A stretch of DNA of 64,000 nt from positions 4,464,001 to 4,528,000 of the forward strand of contig NC_009445.1 in assembly GCF_000026145.1 (NCBI RefSeq). The letters are read 5' to 3'. This document shows positions 9,153 through 17,537 of this stretch, in pieces (the stretch's first letter is position 1; each line of letters begins with the position of its first letter). The stretch is from Bradyrhizobium sp. ORS 278 (GTDB taxonomy: Bacteria > Pseudomonadota > Alphaproteobacteria > Rhizobiales > Xanthobacteraceae). The notes under the pieces are model-generated. The model saw only the letters and a list, made by a program, of their open reading frames with translations, had not been told where the DNA came from and searched no databases. Position numbers and translations under genes: made by a program.

Positions 9153-9868
9153 CCGTCCAGTTCGCGCCTCCGTCCCAGAGCGCCCCCGCGCCCGCGGTGA
9201 TCGTCAACGGCCTGCGCCGCGCCTATGGCGACCGCACCGTGATCGAGGGCCTCGACCTGCGCATCGAACGCGGTGAGTTTGTCGCGCTGCTCGGCGAGAG
9301 CGGCTGCGGCAAGACCACCTTGCTGCGCGCCCTCGCCGGGCTCGATCCGATCCAGGCCGGCCGGATCATCGCGCCGAAGCGCCCTGCCGTGGTGTTTCAG
9401 GAGCACCGGCTGCTGCCGTGGGACAGCCTCTGGCGCAACGTCGCGCTCGGCCTCGACGTGCCCGATGCCCGGCAACGCGCGGCGGCCGCGCTCGCCGAGG
9501 TCGGCCTCGGCGACCGGATCGACGACTGGCCCCGCAACCTCTCCGGCGGCCAGGCGCAGCGCGTCGCGCTCGCGCGCGCACTGGTGCAGCAGCCGGAGCT
9601 CCTGCTGCTCGACGAGCCGTTTGCGGCGCTCGACGCGCTGACCCGCATCCGCATGCATGCGCTGGTGCGCGAGCTCGTCGCCAACCATCATCCCGGCGTG
9701 CTGCTGGTCACGCACGACGTCGACGAGGCGATCACGCTCGCCGACCGCGTCCTGGTGATGCGCGACGGCCGGATCGCCTATGAGCACCGCGCGAACGACA
9801 GCGCCCCGATTGCCCGGGGCGACCTGCTGGCCGAGCTCGGCGTGCTTGCAGCGCCCGCTCACGGTTAA
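9149..9868 (+). CDS. ssuB: SsuB-like ABC transporter ATP-binding protein
   Basis: 239 residues. Walker [10 protein letters not shown] is at 49-57, the Q-loop in [14 protein letters not shown], the ABC signature [15 protein letters not shown] at 131-145, Walker B LLLLDEP at 151-157, and the H-loop in [10 protein letters not shown]. The HRLLPW block after the Q-loop is characteristic of the nitrate/sulfonate/taurine ATPases. The true start is the ATG at 9149, overlapping the permease stop, although the frame is open far upstream. It energises uptake with the permease and the binding protein encoded on either side. Confidence 0.93.
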   Translation: MTVQFAPPSQSAPAPAVIVNGLRRAYGDRTVIEGLDLRIERGEFVALLGESGCGKTTLLRALAGLDPIQAGRIIAPKRPAVVFQEHRLLPWDSLWRNVALGLDVPDARQRAAAALAEVGLGDRIDDWPRNLSGGQAQRVALARALVQQPELLLLDEPFAALDALTRIRMHALVRELVANHHPGVLLVTHDVDEAITLADRVLVMRDGRIAYEHRANDSAPIARGDLLAELGVLAAPAHG

Positions 9869-9886
9869 TTTTTTGGAAGGATCGAC

Positions 9887-10903
9887 ATGTCCATGGATGA
9901 CTTCTCCCGCCGCCAGTTTCTCGGCACCGCCGCCTTCGGCATCGGCGCGCTTGCCGGCTTCACCCTGACGGATGAGGCCTGGTCGGCATCCGGCCGCGTC
10001 ACTGACACGGTACGCCTGACCTGGGGCCTCGCCGGTCTGAACAACATCGCCAAGGAGCGCGGCGAGTTCGAGAAGCTGCTCGCCAAGGACGGCATCAAGG
10101 TCGAATGGCTCGGCCCGTTCCCTAACCACGCGCCGACCTTGCAGGCCGTCACCGGCGGCACCGCCGATTTCTCATTCGGCGGCTCGACCACCCCAGCGCT
10201 GGCCGCGATCATCGCCGGCTCGCCGCTGGTGTTCACCCAGTTCGTCGTCTACGAGCCGCGCACCACGGCGATCATCGCGCGCGACGATTCCGGCATCAAC
10301 AAGGTCGAGGACCTCATCGGCAAGTCGGTCGCGGTGAACCGCTCCGGCCTCGGCGAATTCCTGCTGGTCGCCGCGCTTGAGAAGCACAAGGTCGACCGCT
10401 CCAAGGTCAAATTCGTCTATCTCAACCCGCCGGACGCAGCTCCGGCGCTCGCCTCCGGCAAGGTTGATGCCTGGTCGATGTGGAGCCCGGGCGTCGACAT
10501 CGCCCGCCTCGACTACAAGGCGCACGACATCTTCCTGGAGGGCCGCGATCTCGAGTTTCAGATCGACTACACGTCCTATCTGACAACGCGCAAATTCGCG
10601 ACCGAGAACCCGGCCCTGGTGCGCGCGGTCAACGACGCGTTCCGCGCCGAAGGCAAATGGATCTCGGAAAACAGCAAGGACGCCGAATACATCGCGCAGA
10701 AGGCCGGCAAATACAGCGACACGGTGCGCGACCAGTTCATCGCGATGAACCGCCAGTACCGCTACTTCTCGGTCAACGACAAGCAGTTCGTCGCCGACCT
10801 GCAAAAGGCTGCGGACTGGCTGGCGGAGCGCAAGGTGCTGCCCGAGCCGGTCAAGGTCGCCGATCACCTCGCTTCGATCGAGGACACGGTGCCGCAGCGT
10901 TGA
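9887..10903 (+). CDS. SsuA-like substrate-binding protein with Tat-type signal
   Basis: 338 residues. The N-terminus (SRRQFLG at residues 7-13, then a hydrophobic h-region) is a twin-arginine-type export signal, so the protein is probably exported folded to the periplasm. The rest is an NMT1/SsuA-type binding protein, with LTWGLAGLNNIA early, GGTADFSFGGSTTPALAAI, GKSVAVNRSGLGEFLLVAALEK and a late VDAWSMWSPGVDIARL segment. It follows ssuB by 18 bp with a purine-rich GGAAGGA ribosome-binding site. It should deliver the sulfur compound to the SsuBC pair. Ligand unknown. Confidence 0.9.
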   Translation: MSMDDFSRRQFLGTAAFGIGALAGFTLTDEAWSASGRVTDTVRLTWGLAGLNNIAKERGEFEKLLAKDGIKVEWLGPFPNHAPTLQAVTGGTADFSFGGSTTPALAAIIAGSPLVFTQFVVYEPRTTAIIARDDSGINKVEDLIGKSVAVNRSGLGEFLLVAALEKHKVDRSKVKFVYLNPPDAAPALASGKVDAWSMWSPGVDIARLDYKAHDIFLEGRDLEFQIDYTSYLTTRKFATENPALVRAVNDAFRAEGKWISENSKDAEYIAQKAGKYSDTVRDQFIAMNRQYRYFSVNDKQFVADLQKAADWLAERKVLPEPVKVADHLASIEDTVPQR

Positions 10904-10940
10904 GCCGTCTTCCCTCTCCTTTCAACTGTTCCGGTCCGTC

Positions 10941-12170
10941 ATGAACAAGCCGCTCTCCAGCAAGACACTCACCACCGAAACACCATTGCCGTTGGCCTCG
11001 GAGGCCCTCGATCAGTTGCTGGCGGCCATCGCCGATGGCGAATCGGAGCGTGAGCGCGAGCGGATCCTGCCACATCAGCAGATCGCGCTGATCAAACAGG
11101 CCCGGCTCGGTGCGCTGCGCCTGCCCGTCGCCGCAGGCGGCTCAGGCAGCACGATCCGCCAGCTGTTCGAAATGGTGATCCGGCTCGCCGAGGCCGACGC
11201 CAATGTCGCCCATATCCTGCGCAACCATTTCAGCGTGGTCGAACGGCTCGTGCGTATTCCCCGCGATGATCAGGCGCGGGCGTGGCAGCAGCGCGTCGCA
11301 GCCGGCGCGATCATCGGCCTCGCCACCACCGAGCTCGACAGCCCGCAGGTCGGCAACATCACGCCGAACACGACCTTCACGCCGGATGGCGATGACTACC
11401 TGCTGAACGGAACCAAGTACTACAGCACCGGCACGCTCTATTCCGACCTCGTCCTGGTACGCGCGGCTGATCCCACCGGGCGTCCCGGCGCGACCATCCT
11501 GCCGCTCGATCGCGCCGGCATCGAGCTGGTCGACGACTGGGACGGCATGGGCCAGCGGCTGACCGCAACCGGCACCACCCATTTTCGCAACGTCCGGGTC
11601 AAGCGGCAGGAGATCGTGTTCGACGCGCCTGATATCGGCTATGGCGTGCCCTACTCCAACACGTTCGCGCAGCTGTTCTTGACCGCGGCCGTGGCCGGCA
11701 TCAGCCGCGCCGCATTGCGCGATGCCATTGCGCTGGTGCGCTCGCGCAAGCGCACCTTCTACTACGCGCCGCACGAGAAGCCGACCGAGGACCCGCTGCT
11801 GCAGCAGACCGTCGGCCAGATCGCCGCGTCCGCGCACGCCGCCGAAACAGTCGTGCTCGTCGCCGCCGAGGCACTCGACGCCGCCACCGAGGCGTTCGAT
11901 GCCGGACGCGACGATGCCGAAGCACTGGCCCATCGGGCCGCGCTGCTGTCGGCGCAAGCCAAGATCGTCGCCGACGACGCCGCCATCCGCAATGGCGGGC
12001 TGATCTTCGACGTCGGCGGCGCGTCGTCGACCAAGAAGGCCACCAATTTCGACCGGCACTGGCGCAATGCGCGCACGCTGTCGTCGCATAATCCGGTCAC
12101 CTATAAGCAGCGGGCGATCGGACAATATCTGATCAACGGCACGCCGCTCCCGGCCAAGGGATTTTTCTGA
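10941..12170 (+). CDS. DszC/SfnC-like FMNH2-dependent monooxygenase (acyl-CoA dehydrogenase fold)
   Basis: 409 residues with the acyl-CoA dehydrogenase fold but with features of the sulfur monooxygenase branch. There is a lid/FMN region with ATTELDSPQVGNITPN, the LNGTKYYSTG strand, and a C-terminal FDRHWRNARTLSSHNPVTYK block that matches DszC-type enzymes. The catalytic Glu of true acyl-CoA dehydrogenases is not obvious. DszC-type proteins oxygenate sulfides or sulfoxides with FMNH2 from a separate reductase, and a flavin reductase is the next gene. Probable role: S-oxygenation of an imported organosulfur compound. The alternative, a plain acyl-CoA dehydrogenase, is unlikely in this context. 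Confidence 0.85.
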   Translation: MNKPLSSKTLTTETPLPLASEALDQLLAAIADGESERERERILPHQQIALIKQARLGALRLPVAAGGSGSTIRQLFEMVIRLAEADANVAHILRNHFSVVERLVRIPRDDQARAWQQRVAAGAIIGLATTELDSPQVGNITPNTTFTPDGDDYLLNGTKYYSTGTLYSDLVLVRAADPTGRPGATILPLDRAGIELVDDWDGMGQRLTATGTTHFRNVRVKRQEIVFDAPDIGYGVPYSNTFAQLFLTAAVAGISRAALRDAIALVRSRKRTFYYAPHEKPTEDPLLQQTVGQIAASAHAAETVVLVAAEALDAATEAFDAGRDDAEALAHRAALLSAQAKIVADDAAIRNGGLIFDVGGASSTKKATNFDRHWRNARTLSSHNPVTYKQRAIGQYLINGTPLPAKGFF

Positions 12171-12205
12171 CCGGACCACGGATTGCCTGCCGAAGGAGGC
12201 GACGA

Positions 12206-12772
12206 ATGAGCAAGCATGGACTCCATCTGCTGACTGCGTCCACTCCCCTGCACTTCTCCTCGGCGCTCCGCCGCGTCGCCGCCGGCGTCAGCATCGTGAC
12301 CGCCGGGCACGGCGACGACATCACCGGCGTGACCACGGCGTCGCTCGTCTCGCTCTCGGTCGAGCCGCCCCGGCTCATGATCAATCTCGGCCGGCAATCA
12401 TCCGCGTTTCCGCTCATCGCCCGCGACGGCTGGTTCGGCATCAACGTGCTCAGCTCCGATCAGCTCGCGCTGGCGGACCGCTTCAGCAGCCCGCACCTCG
12501 TCGGGCGGCAGAAATTCGACGGCATCGAGTGGTCGCGTCACGCGGCCGGTGTGCCACTGCTGCAGCATGCGCAGGCGGCGATCGCCTGCGAGGTCGACGA
12601 GATCATCGAGCGCTACGACCATGCGATCATCGTCGGCCGGCCCGACACGATCGAGCTGGCGCCGCGGCTGTCGAGCCTGCTGTACTGGAACGAGCAATAT
12701 GTCGAGGTCGACCGCAATGCCGATCTCGACCTGCTGGCAGAAGTCGGCGTGCCGCCGGCGCATGTGCGGTGA
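12206..12772 (+). CDS. Flavin reductase (HpaC/SsuE-type, flavin_reduct domain)
   Basis: 188 residues. FSSALRRVAAGVSIVTA and ITGVTTASLVSLSVEPPRLM are the flavin-reductase-like split-barrel signatures, followed by GWFGINVLSSDQ and a C-terminal LLYWNEQY. Such proteins reduce FMN with NAD(P)H and pass FMNH2 to partner monooxygenases. Three candidate clients are within 9 kb (DszC-like, DszA-like and LLM enzymes). An AAGGAGG ribosome-binding site precedes the ATG. It lies 35 bp downstream of the DszC-like gene in the same operon. Confidence 0.9.
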   Translation: MSKHGLHLLTASTPLHFSSALRRVAAGVSIVTAGHGDDITGVTTASLVSLSVEPPRLMINLGRQSSAFPLIARDGWFGINVLSSDQLALADRFSSPHLVGRQKFDGIEWSRHAAGVPLLQHAQAAIACEVDEIIERYDHAIIVGRPDTIELAPRLSSLLYWNEQYVEVDRNADLDLLAEVGVPPAHVR

Positions 12773-12796
12773 CAGCGCACCTTTGGGGGAGACGGC

Positions 12797-13756
12797 ATGA
12801 GACATCGTCCTGTGACGGGCTCCGGCGCGGAGACGCCTGCACCGGCGGGCGAACGCTGGGGCCTCGATCGGCTGGTGGCGGAGCTGCGCGTCTCGCGCGA
12901 GGAAACCCATAGCATCCGCAAGGACGGCACGATCCACCGGCCGCCATCGCGCGAGAAGCTGGCGCAGGTCGTCGCCGCGCTGACCGAGGCGCTGTTTCCG
13001 CGCCACTATGGCCAGTACGACCTCGATAGCGAGAATATCGACTATTTCGTCGGCCACCGGCTCAGCATCGGCCTCGACCTGCTCTCCGACCAGATCCACC
13101 GCGCCGCCTTGTTCGTCGGCGACGAGCTGATCCCCGGCTTTCGCCAGCCGGACGCCGTCGAGCTCACGCACAGTTTCGCAAAGGGGTTGCCTGGGCTGCG
13201 CGGAATCCTGATCAGCGACCTGCGCGCCGCCTTCGTCGGTGATCCCGCCGCCAAGAGCTTTCCGGAGATCCTGATCGGCTATCCCGGCATGACCGCGATC
13301 ATTCACCACCGGCTCGCGCATCTGCTCTACGGTCACGGCGCGCGCCTGGTGTCGCGGCTGATTGCCGAGATCGCGCACGCCCGAACCGGGATCGACATTC
13401 ATCCGGGCGCGCAGATCGGTTCGGGCTTCTTCATCGATCACGGCACCGGCGTCGTCATCGGCGAGACGGCCGTGATCGGCGACAATGTTCGGATCTACCA
13501 GGCGGTCACGCTCGGCGCGCGGCACTTCCCGACCGAGGAGGACGGCACGCTGATCAAGGGCGACGCGCGCCATCCGATCGTCGAGGACGACGTCGTGATC
13601 TATGCCGGCGCCACCATCCTCGGCCGCATCACGATCGGACAGGGATCGACGATCGGCGGCAATGTCTGGCTGACACACGATGTCCCGCCCAACAGCATCG
13701 TGACCCAGGCCACGCTCCGCAACAAGGTCGGCGGACCGAACCTGCAGAAGTCCTGA
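12797..13756 (+). CDS. epsC: Serine O-acetyltransferase, EpsC/SrpH type
   Basis: 319 residues. The N-terminal helical domain (about 1-185) is followed by a left-handed beta-helix with hexapeptide repeats: GIDIHPGAQIGSGFFIDH, GVVIGETAVIGDNV, VIYAGATILGRITIG and STIGGNVWL. The DIHPGA and FIDHGTGVVIGE blocks are diagnostic of serine acetyltransferase, which makes O-acetylserine for cysteine synthase. The length is that of the EpsC/SrpH form rather than the ~270-residue enteric CysE. Its position right behind a desulfurisation monooxygenase and reductase fits channelling released sulfite/sulfide into cysteine. Confidence 0.93.
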   Translation: MRHRPVTGSGAETPAPAGERWGLDRLVAELRVSREETHSIRKDGTIHRPPSREKLAQVVAALTEALFPRHYGQYDLDSENIDYFVGHRLSIGLDLLSDQIHRAALFVGDELIPGFRQPDAVELTHSFAKGLPGLRGILISDLRAAFVGDPAAKSFPEILIGYPGMTAIIHHRLAHLLYGHGARLVSRLIAEIAHARTGIDIHPGAQIGSGFFIDHGTGVVIGETAVIGDNVRIYQAVTLGARHFPTEEDGTLIKGDARHPIVEDDVVIYAGATILGRITIGQGSTIGGNVWLTHDVPPNSIVTQATLRNKVGGPNLQKS

Positions 13757-14233
13757 GCCGTCGTGGGATCTGCCGGAGACCCGCGGTCGAAATGGAGATC
13801 CACGCTTGCTGATCAGCCCGACAAATTCATGCTCGTGCCGCGGACAACAATGCAAATCCATTTCATCGACAGCTTCAGCCCACAAAAGCTAGATTTTCGC
13901 AATCGCGCGGCCGGCATCAGCCATGCCGTCATGTTCGCGCTTCGACGGATGCCGTGATGTTCGACCCTCTCGCCATGATCAGCCTTCACCAGGATCCGCC
14001 CACGGATGGCAGCGATGCGCTTCGCCACAGCACGTCCGCCGAGCCGAGGCCGCTGCGTCGCGAGCTTCACCAGCGCGGTCGCAATCTCGGCGTCGGCATC
14101 GGGTGTTTTGCGGTCGAGCTCGCACGGCGCCTGCGATGGCCGCAATCGCCGAGCCGCGTGATCGCCACGCCGCGATAGCCGAACCCCCAGCCATCGTTTC
14201 GCGTCCCCCGACAATCCAGCCCACGAGGGCCCC
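13757..14233. other. Intergenic region, no gene recognised
   Basis: 477 bp between the serine acetyltransferase and the DszA-like gene. Short open frames on both strands are low-complexity Arg/Ala/Pro-rich and resemble nothing. An A/T-richer patch near 13850-13905 may hold a promoter for the downstream gene. No clear terminator hairpin was found. Confidence 0.4.
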
Positions 14234-15577
14234 ATGAGCCAGCGTCGTCAACTGAACCTCAATCTCTTCATCTATCCGGGTGGTCATCACGAGGCGGCGT
14301 GGCGCTACAAGGGATCATCCGCCAGCCGCGCGCTCGACATCGGCTACTACCAGCAGCTCGCCCGAACGGCGGAGCACGCCAAGTTCGACGCGATCTTCTT
14401 TGCCGATGGCCCGGCGCTGGCCGACAACGTCCGCTACGCGCAGCGCTTCCGCTTCGAGCCGATCACCTGGCTGTCGGCGATCGCCGCCGCTACCAGCCAT
14501 ATCGGCCTGATCGGCACGGCATTCACGACCTATCACGAGCCCTATAATCTCGCCCGCCTGTTTGCCTCGCTCGACCATCTCAGCGGCGGCCGCGCCGGCT
14601 GGAACATCGTCACCACCAGCGCGGCACAGGCGGCGCAGAATTTCGGGCTGCCGGAGCATCCGCCGCACCACGAGCGCTACGAGCGCGCCAAGGAGTTCCT
14701 CGACGTCGTCACGGCGCTGTGGGACAGCTGGGAGGACGACGCCGTCGTCAATGATCAGGCGTCCGGCATCTTTGCCGACACCGACAAGGTCCATCCGCTC
14801 AATCATGTCGGCAAGTATTTTCGCGTCCGCGGGCCGCTGAACGTGCCGCGCTCGCCGCAGGGCCGGCCGGTCTACGTCCAGGCCGGCTCGTCCGAGGACG
14901 GCCGCGCCTTCGCGGCGCGCTTTGCTGAAGCGATCTTCACCGCGCACCAGACGCTGGCGAGCGCGCAGGAGTTCTATGCCGACATCAAGCGCCAGGCGCG
15001 CGCGCTCGATCGCAATCCCGACCACGTCAAGATCCTGCCCGGCATCAGCCCGTTCATCGGCTCGACGCAGGCCGAGGCCGACCGGCTGCAGGAGGAGTTC
15101 AACGACCTGATCCAGCCGGAGTACTCGCTGGTGCAACTGCGCCAGATGCTGGGGCTCGACCTCTCCGGCTTCGATCTCGACGGGCCATTCCCGCGTCATC
15201 TGATCGAGACCGATGGCGCGCGCGGTGTCGCCAGCCGCTTCAAGCTCGTCGTCGACATCGTCGACCGCGAGCAGCCGACGATCCGTCAGCTCATCCAGCG
15301 CCTCGCCGGTGCCCGCGGCCATTGGGTGATCGCCGGCACGCCGGACAAGATCGCCGACAACATCCAAAGCTGGTTCGAGAGCGGCGCCGCCGACGGCTTC
15401 AACGTCATGCCGCCCTGGCTGCCCGGCGGCTTCGACCTGTTCGCCGAGCACGTCGTGCCGCTCCTACGCAAGCGCGGCCTGTTCCGCACCGAGTACACCG
15501 GCACGACCTTGCGCGAGCATTACGGGCTGGATCGACCCGCCAGCCTCTACAGCCATCCGGTCCAGGCCATCGCCTGA
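14234..15577 (+). CDS. DszA/NtaA/SnaA-family FMNH2-dependent monooxygenase
   Basis: 447 residues, the normal length for the NtaA/SnaA/SoxA/DszA family. Visible family features are LNLFIYPGGHHEAAWR at the start, AEHAKFDAIFFADGPAL, FEPITWLSAIAAAT, the LDHLSGGRAGWNIVTTS block, FRVRGPLNVPRSPQGRPVYV and GFNVMPPWLPGG near the C-terminus. These enzymes open C-S or C-N bonds (DBT sulfone, EDTA/NTA) with FMNH2 and O2. Here it would act with the nearby flavin reductase on an imported sulfone or sulfonate. The specific substrate cannot be predicted. Confidence 0.9.
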   Translation: MSQRRQLNLNLFIYPGGHHEAAWRYKGSSASRALDIGYYQQLARTAEHAKFDAIFFADGPALADNVRYAQRFRFEPITWLSAIAAATSHIGLIGTAFTTYHEPYNLARLFASLDHLSGGRAGWNIVTTSAAQAAQNFGLPEHPPHHERYERAKEFLDVVTALWDSWEDDAVVNDQASGIFADTDKVHPLNHVGKYFRVRGPLNVPRSPQGRPVYVQAGSSEDGRAFAARFAEAIFTAHQTLASAQEFYADIKRQARALDRNPDHVKILPGISPFIGSTQAEADRLQEEFNDLIQPEYSLVQLRQMLGLDLSGFDLDGPFPRHLIETDGARGVASRFKLVVDIVDREQPTIRQLIQRLAGARGHWVIAGTPDKIADNIQSWFESGAADGFNVMPPWLPGGFDLFAEHVVPLLRKRGLFRTEYTGTTLREHYGLDRPASLYSHPVQAIA

Positions 15578-15664
15578 GCGCCTTTTCACGGGCGGCGCGG
15601 AATGCCAACAGGCGCCCGCGCCGCCTTTCGTTTGGTTCAAGCCTTATCAAGCCTTGGAAGTCAC

Positions 15665-16492
15665 ATGCATCACATCACCAGATCGCAATTCGTCGGCCTG
15701 CTCGCCGCCTCCGTCCTCTTGATCGTCTCGGTCAGCGGCGCATGGGCGCAAGCCTCCGAGAAGAAGGAGCTCAAGGTCGGCTTCGTCCCGGGTCCTTACA
15801 TCGACGAGTTCAAGATCGGCGTCGCGCCCGAATTGCAAAAGAAGGGCTACCAGATCCGCTACGTCGAGTTCTCGACCGGCCTCGAGGCCAACAATGCCGT
15901 GTTCAAGAGCGAGATCGACGCCAATGTGATGCAGCACACGATCTTTCTGAACTCCTACAATGAGCGGCAGAACACCGACCTCACCGGCATCGTGCACGTG
16001 CCGACGCCGCCGATGGGGATCTACTCCAAGAAGCACCCGCTCGGCACCAAGATCGGCCAGGGCGCCAAGATCGCGGTCCCCAACGATCCCGTCAATTTGC
16101 AGCGCGCGCTGTGGATCCTGCGCGATCTCGGCCTGATCGAGATCCGCGACTCCAAGCCGATCGACGTCACCGAACTCGACGTCATCAAGAACCCCGGCGG
16201 CATCAAGATCGTCCCGCTCGAGGCGGCACAGGCGCCGCGCGCGCTCGACGATGTCGACTTCGCCGCCATCCAGGGCAATTTCGCGATCTTCAGCGGCCTG
16301 AAGCTGACCAACGCCTTCGCGCTGGAGAAGATGACGACGCCCTACATCAACGTGGTCGCCGTCAAGCGCGGCAATGCCGAGACCGCCTGGGCCAAGGACA
16401 TCGTCGACGGCTACAAGTCACCGGGCTTCAAGGCGGCCATCCTCGCGGATCGCTTCTATGACGGCTTCACCCTGCCCGACTACATGAAGTGA
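15665..16492 (+). CDS. MetQ/NlpA-family substrate-binding protein
   Basis: 275 residues from the ATG at 15665; starting there puts a signal peptide (LLAASVLLIVSVSGAWA) at the N-terminus. There is no lipobox Cys, so unlike Escherichia coli MetQ it should be soluble in the periplasm. NlpA features include LKVGFVPGPYIDEFK, FSTGLEANNAVFKSEIDANV, GAKIAVPNDPVNLQRALWIL and a DDVDFAAIQGNFA motif. No permease or ATPase gene is adjacent; the nearest MetNI pair is 8 kb away with its own MetQ. Ligand is probably a sulfur compound rather than methionine. Confidence 0.87.
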   Translation: MHHITRSQFVGLLAASVLLIVSVSGAWAQASEKKELKVGFVPGPYIDEFKIGVAPELQKKGYQIRYVEFSTGLEANNAVFKSEIDANVMQHTIFLNSYNERQNTDLTGIVHVPTPPMGIYSKKHPLGTKIGQGAKIAVPNDPVNLQRALWILRDLGLIEIRDSKPIDVTELDVIKNPGGIKIVPLEAAQAPRALDDVDFAAIQGNFAIFSGLKLTNAFALEKMTTPYINVVAVKRGNAETAWAKDIVDGYKSPGFKAAILADRFYDGFTLPDYMK

Positions 16493-16496
16493 GCCA

Positions 16497-16525
16497 TCGC
16501 GGCGGTCCGTCCCGGGTCGCCGCGA
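16497..16525. terminator. Hairpin between convergent genes
   Basis: TCGCGGCG (16497-16504) pairs with CGCCGCGA (16518-16525) around a 13-nt loop. It lies between the MetQ-like gene and the nitroreductase gene, which converge. There is no clear T-run, so it may be a weak or bidirectional terminator. Confidence 0.5.
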
Positions 16526-16543
16526 ATCTCTCCGGGTCCGCAG

Positions 16544-17410
16544 TTACTTCAATCCGAAGCCGAGCGCGCGCAGCGCCTCAGCCAGTTTGTCGCGGCCATT
16601 GAGCGCCTTCGCCGAGCCGAGCCGGTTGAGCACCGTGTCCCGCCAGCCGACCGGCGCCACGCCCTGGCTGGTCTGGAACGCGCGCAAAGTCTCGTCATAG
16701 GCGGCGATGCCGTGGATCTCATCGGTCGGCGCATAGCGCTCGCGATGCAGAACCACGCTCTGGCGCAGGCGCGGTTTGACGTCCTCGCCGGCCGCGAGAT
16801 CGGCATAGCCGACGCAGAGGCCGAACACGGCGAGCACGTTCGGCGGCAGGCCGAGCTCCTCAGCCACCGCCTGCGGCCGGTTGCGGATCGCGCCGATATA
16901 GACCGAGCCGAGGCCGAGCGCCTCGAGCGCGACGACGGCATTCTGCGCAGCGAGCGCTGCGTCGATGATCGCGACGAACAGCGTCTCCAGGAAATGGATG
17001 CCGTCATCGGGGCGCCCTTCCCGCCGCGCCAGCCGCTCGGCGCGCGACAGATCGGCGAGCCAGACCAGGAAAAGCGGTGCCTCGCGGACGTGCTTCTGAT
17101 TGCCCACGAATTCCGACAGGCGCTGCTTGCGCGCGGGGTCCTCGACCGCGACGACGCTCCAGGTCTGCAGGTTCGACGACGACGCCGCCGACTGCGCCGC
17201 GGCCACCAGCGTTTCCACGGTGTGCGGCGGCACCGGATCGGGGCGGTAGCTGCGGATCGAGCGGTGCGCCAGGAGATGGCCGAGGATGTCATCGGCGCCG
17301 GCCGCTACGGCGGGGATGTCAGTGCCGTAGCGCTTGCGCAGCGCCGCCGTGATGTCGTGGCTTGGAGTGGTCGGTGCCCTCGTTTCGATGATCGTCATTC
17401 CTGTCCCCAT
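16544..17410 (-). CDS. Nitroreductase-family FMN oxidoreductase (NfsA-like)
   Basis: 288 residues. The nitroreductase fold is indicated by HRSIRSYRPDPVPP at about 50-63, AAAQSAASSSNLQTWSVVAVED, a conserved ALAAQNAVVALEALGLGSVYIGAIRN segment and a VFGLCVGYAD beta-strand. NfsA-like enzymes reduce nitro compounds or quinones and can also serve as flavin reductases. Its place next to flavin monooxygenases makes the second role plausible, but that is inference. The first codons contain two possible starts (17410 and 17398). Confidence 0.85.
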   Translation of the reverse strand: MGTGMTIIETRAPTTPSHDITAALRKRYGTDIPAVAAGADDILGHLLAHRSIRSYRPDPVPPHTVETLVAAAQSAASSSNLQTWSVVAVEDPARKQRLSEFVGNQKHVREAPLFLVWLADLSRAERLARREGRPDDGIHFLETLFVAIIDAALAAQNAVVALEALGLGSVYIGAIRNRPQAVAEELGLPPNVLAVFGLCVGYADLAAGEDVKPRLRQSVVLHRERYAPTDEIHGIAAYDETLRAFQTSQGVAPVGWRDTVLNRLGSAKALNGRDKLAEALRALGFGLK

Positions 17411-17537
17411 GCCGGCCCGTACGTCATTGTGACGGCCGATATTCGATAAGTGCGTGCGCGTCGCCGCCTAGCAAAGCCGACCCCGAGGACAACGGCAATC
17501 CCCCGACGGATCATGCGTGCGATGTCGAAAGGCCCAG

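Noticed and set aside
9134..10129. 331-codon leftward open frame
   Set aside because: Antisense to the SsuB-like ATPase and the start of the binding protein, both with strong motifs.
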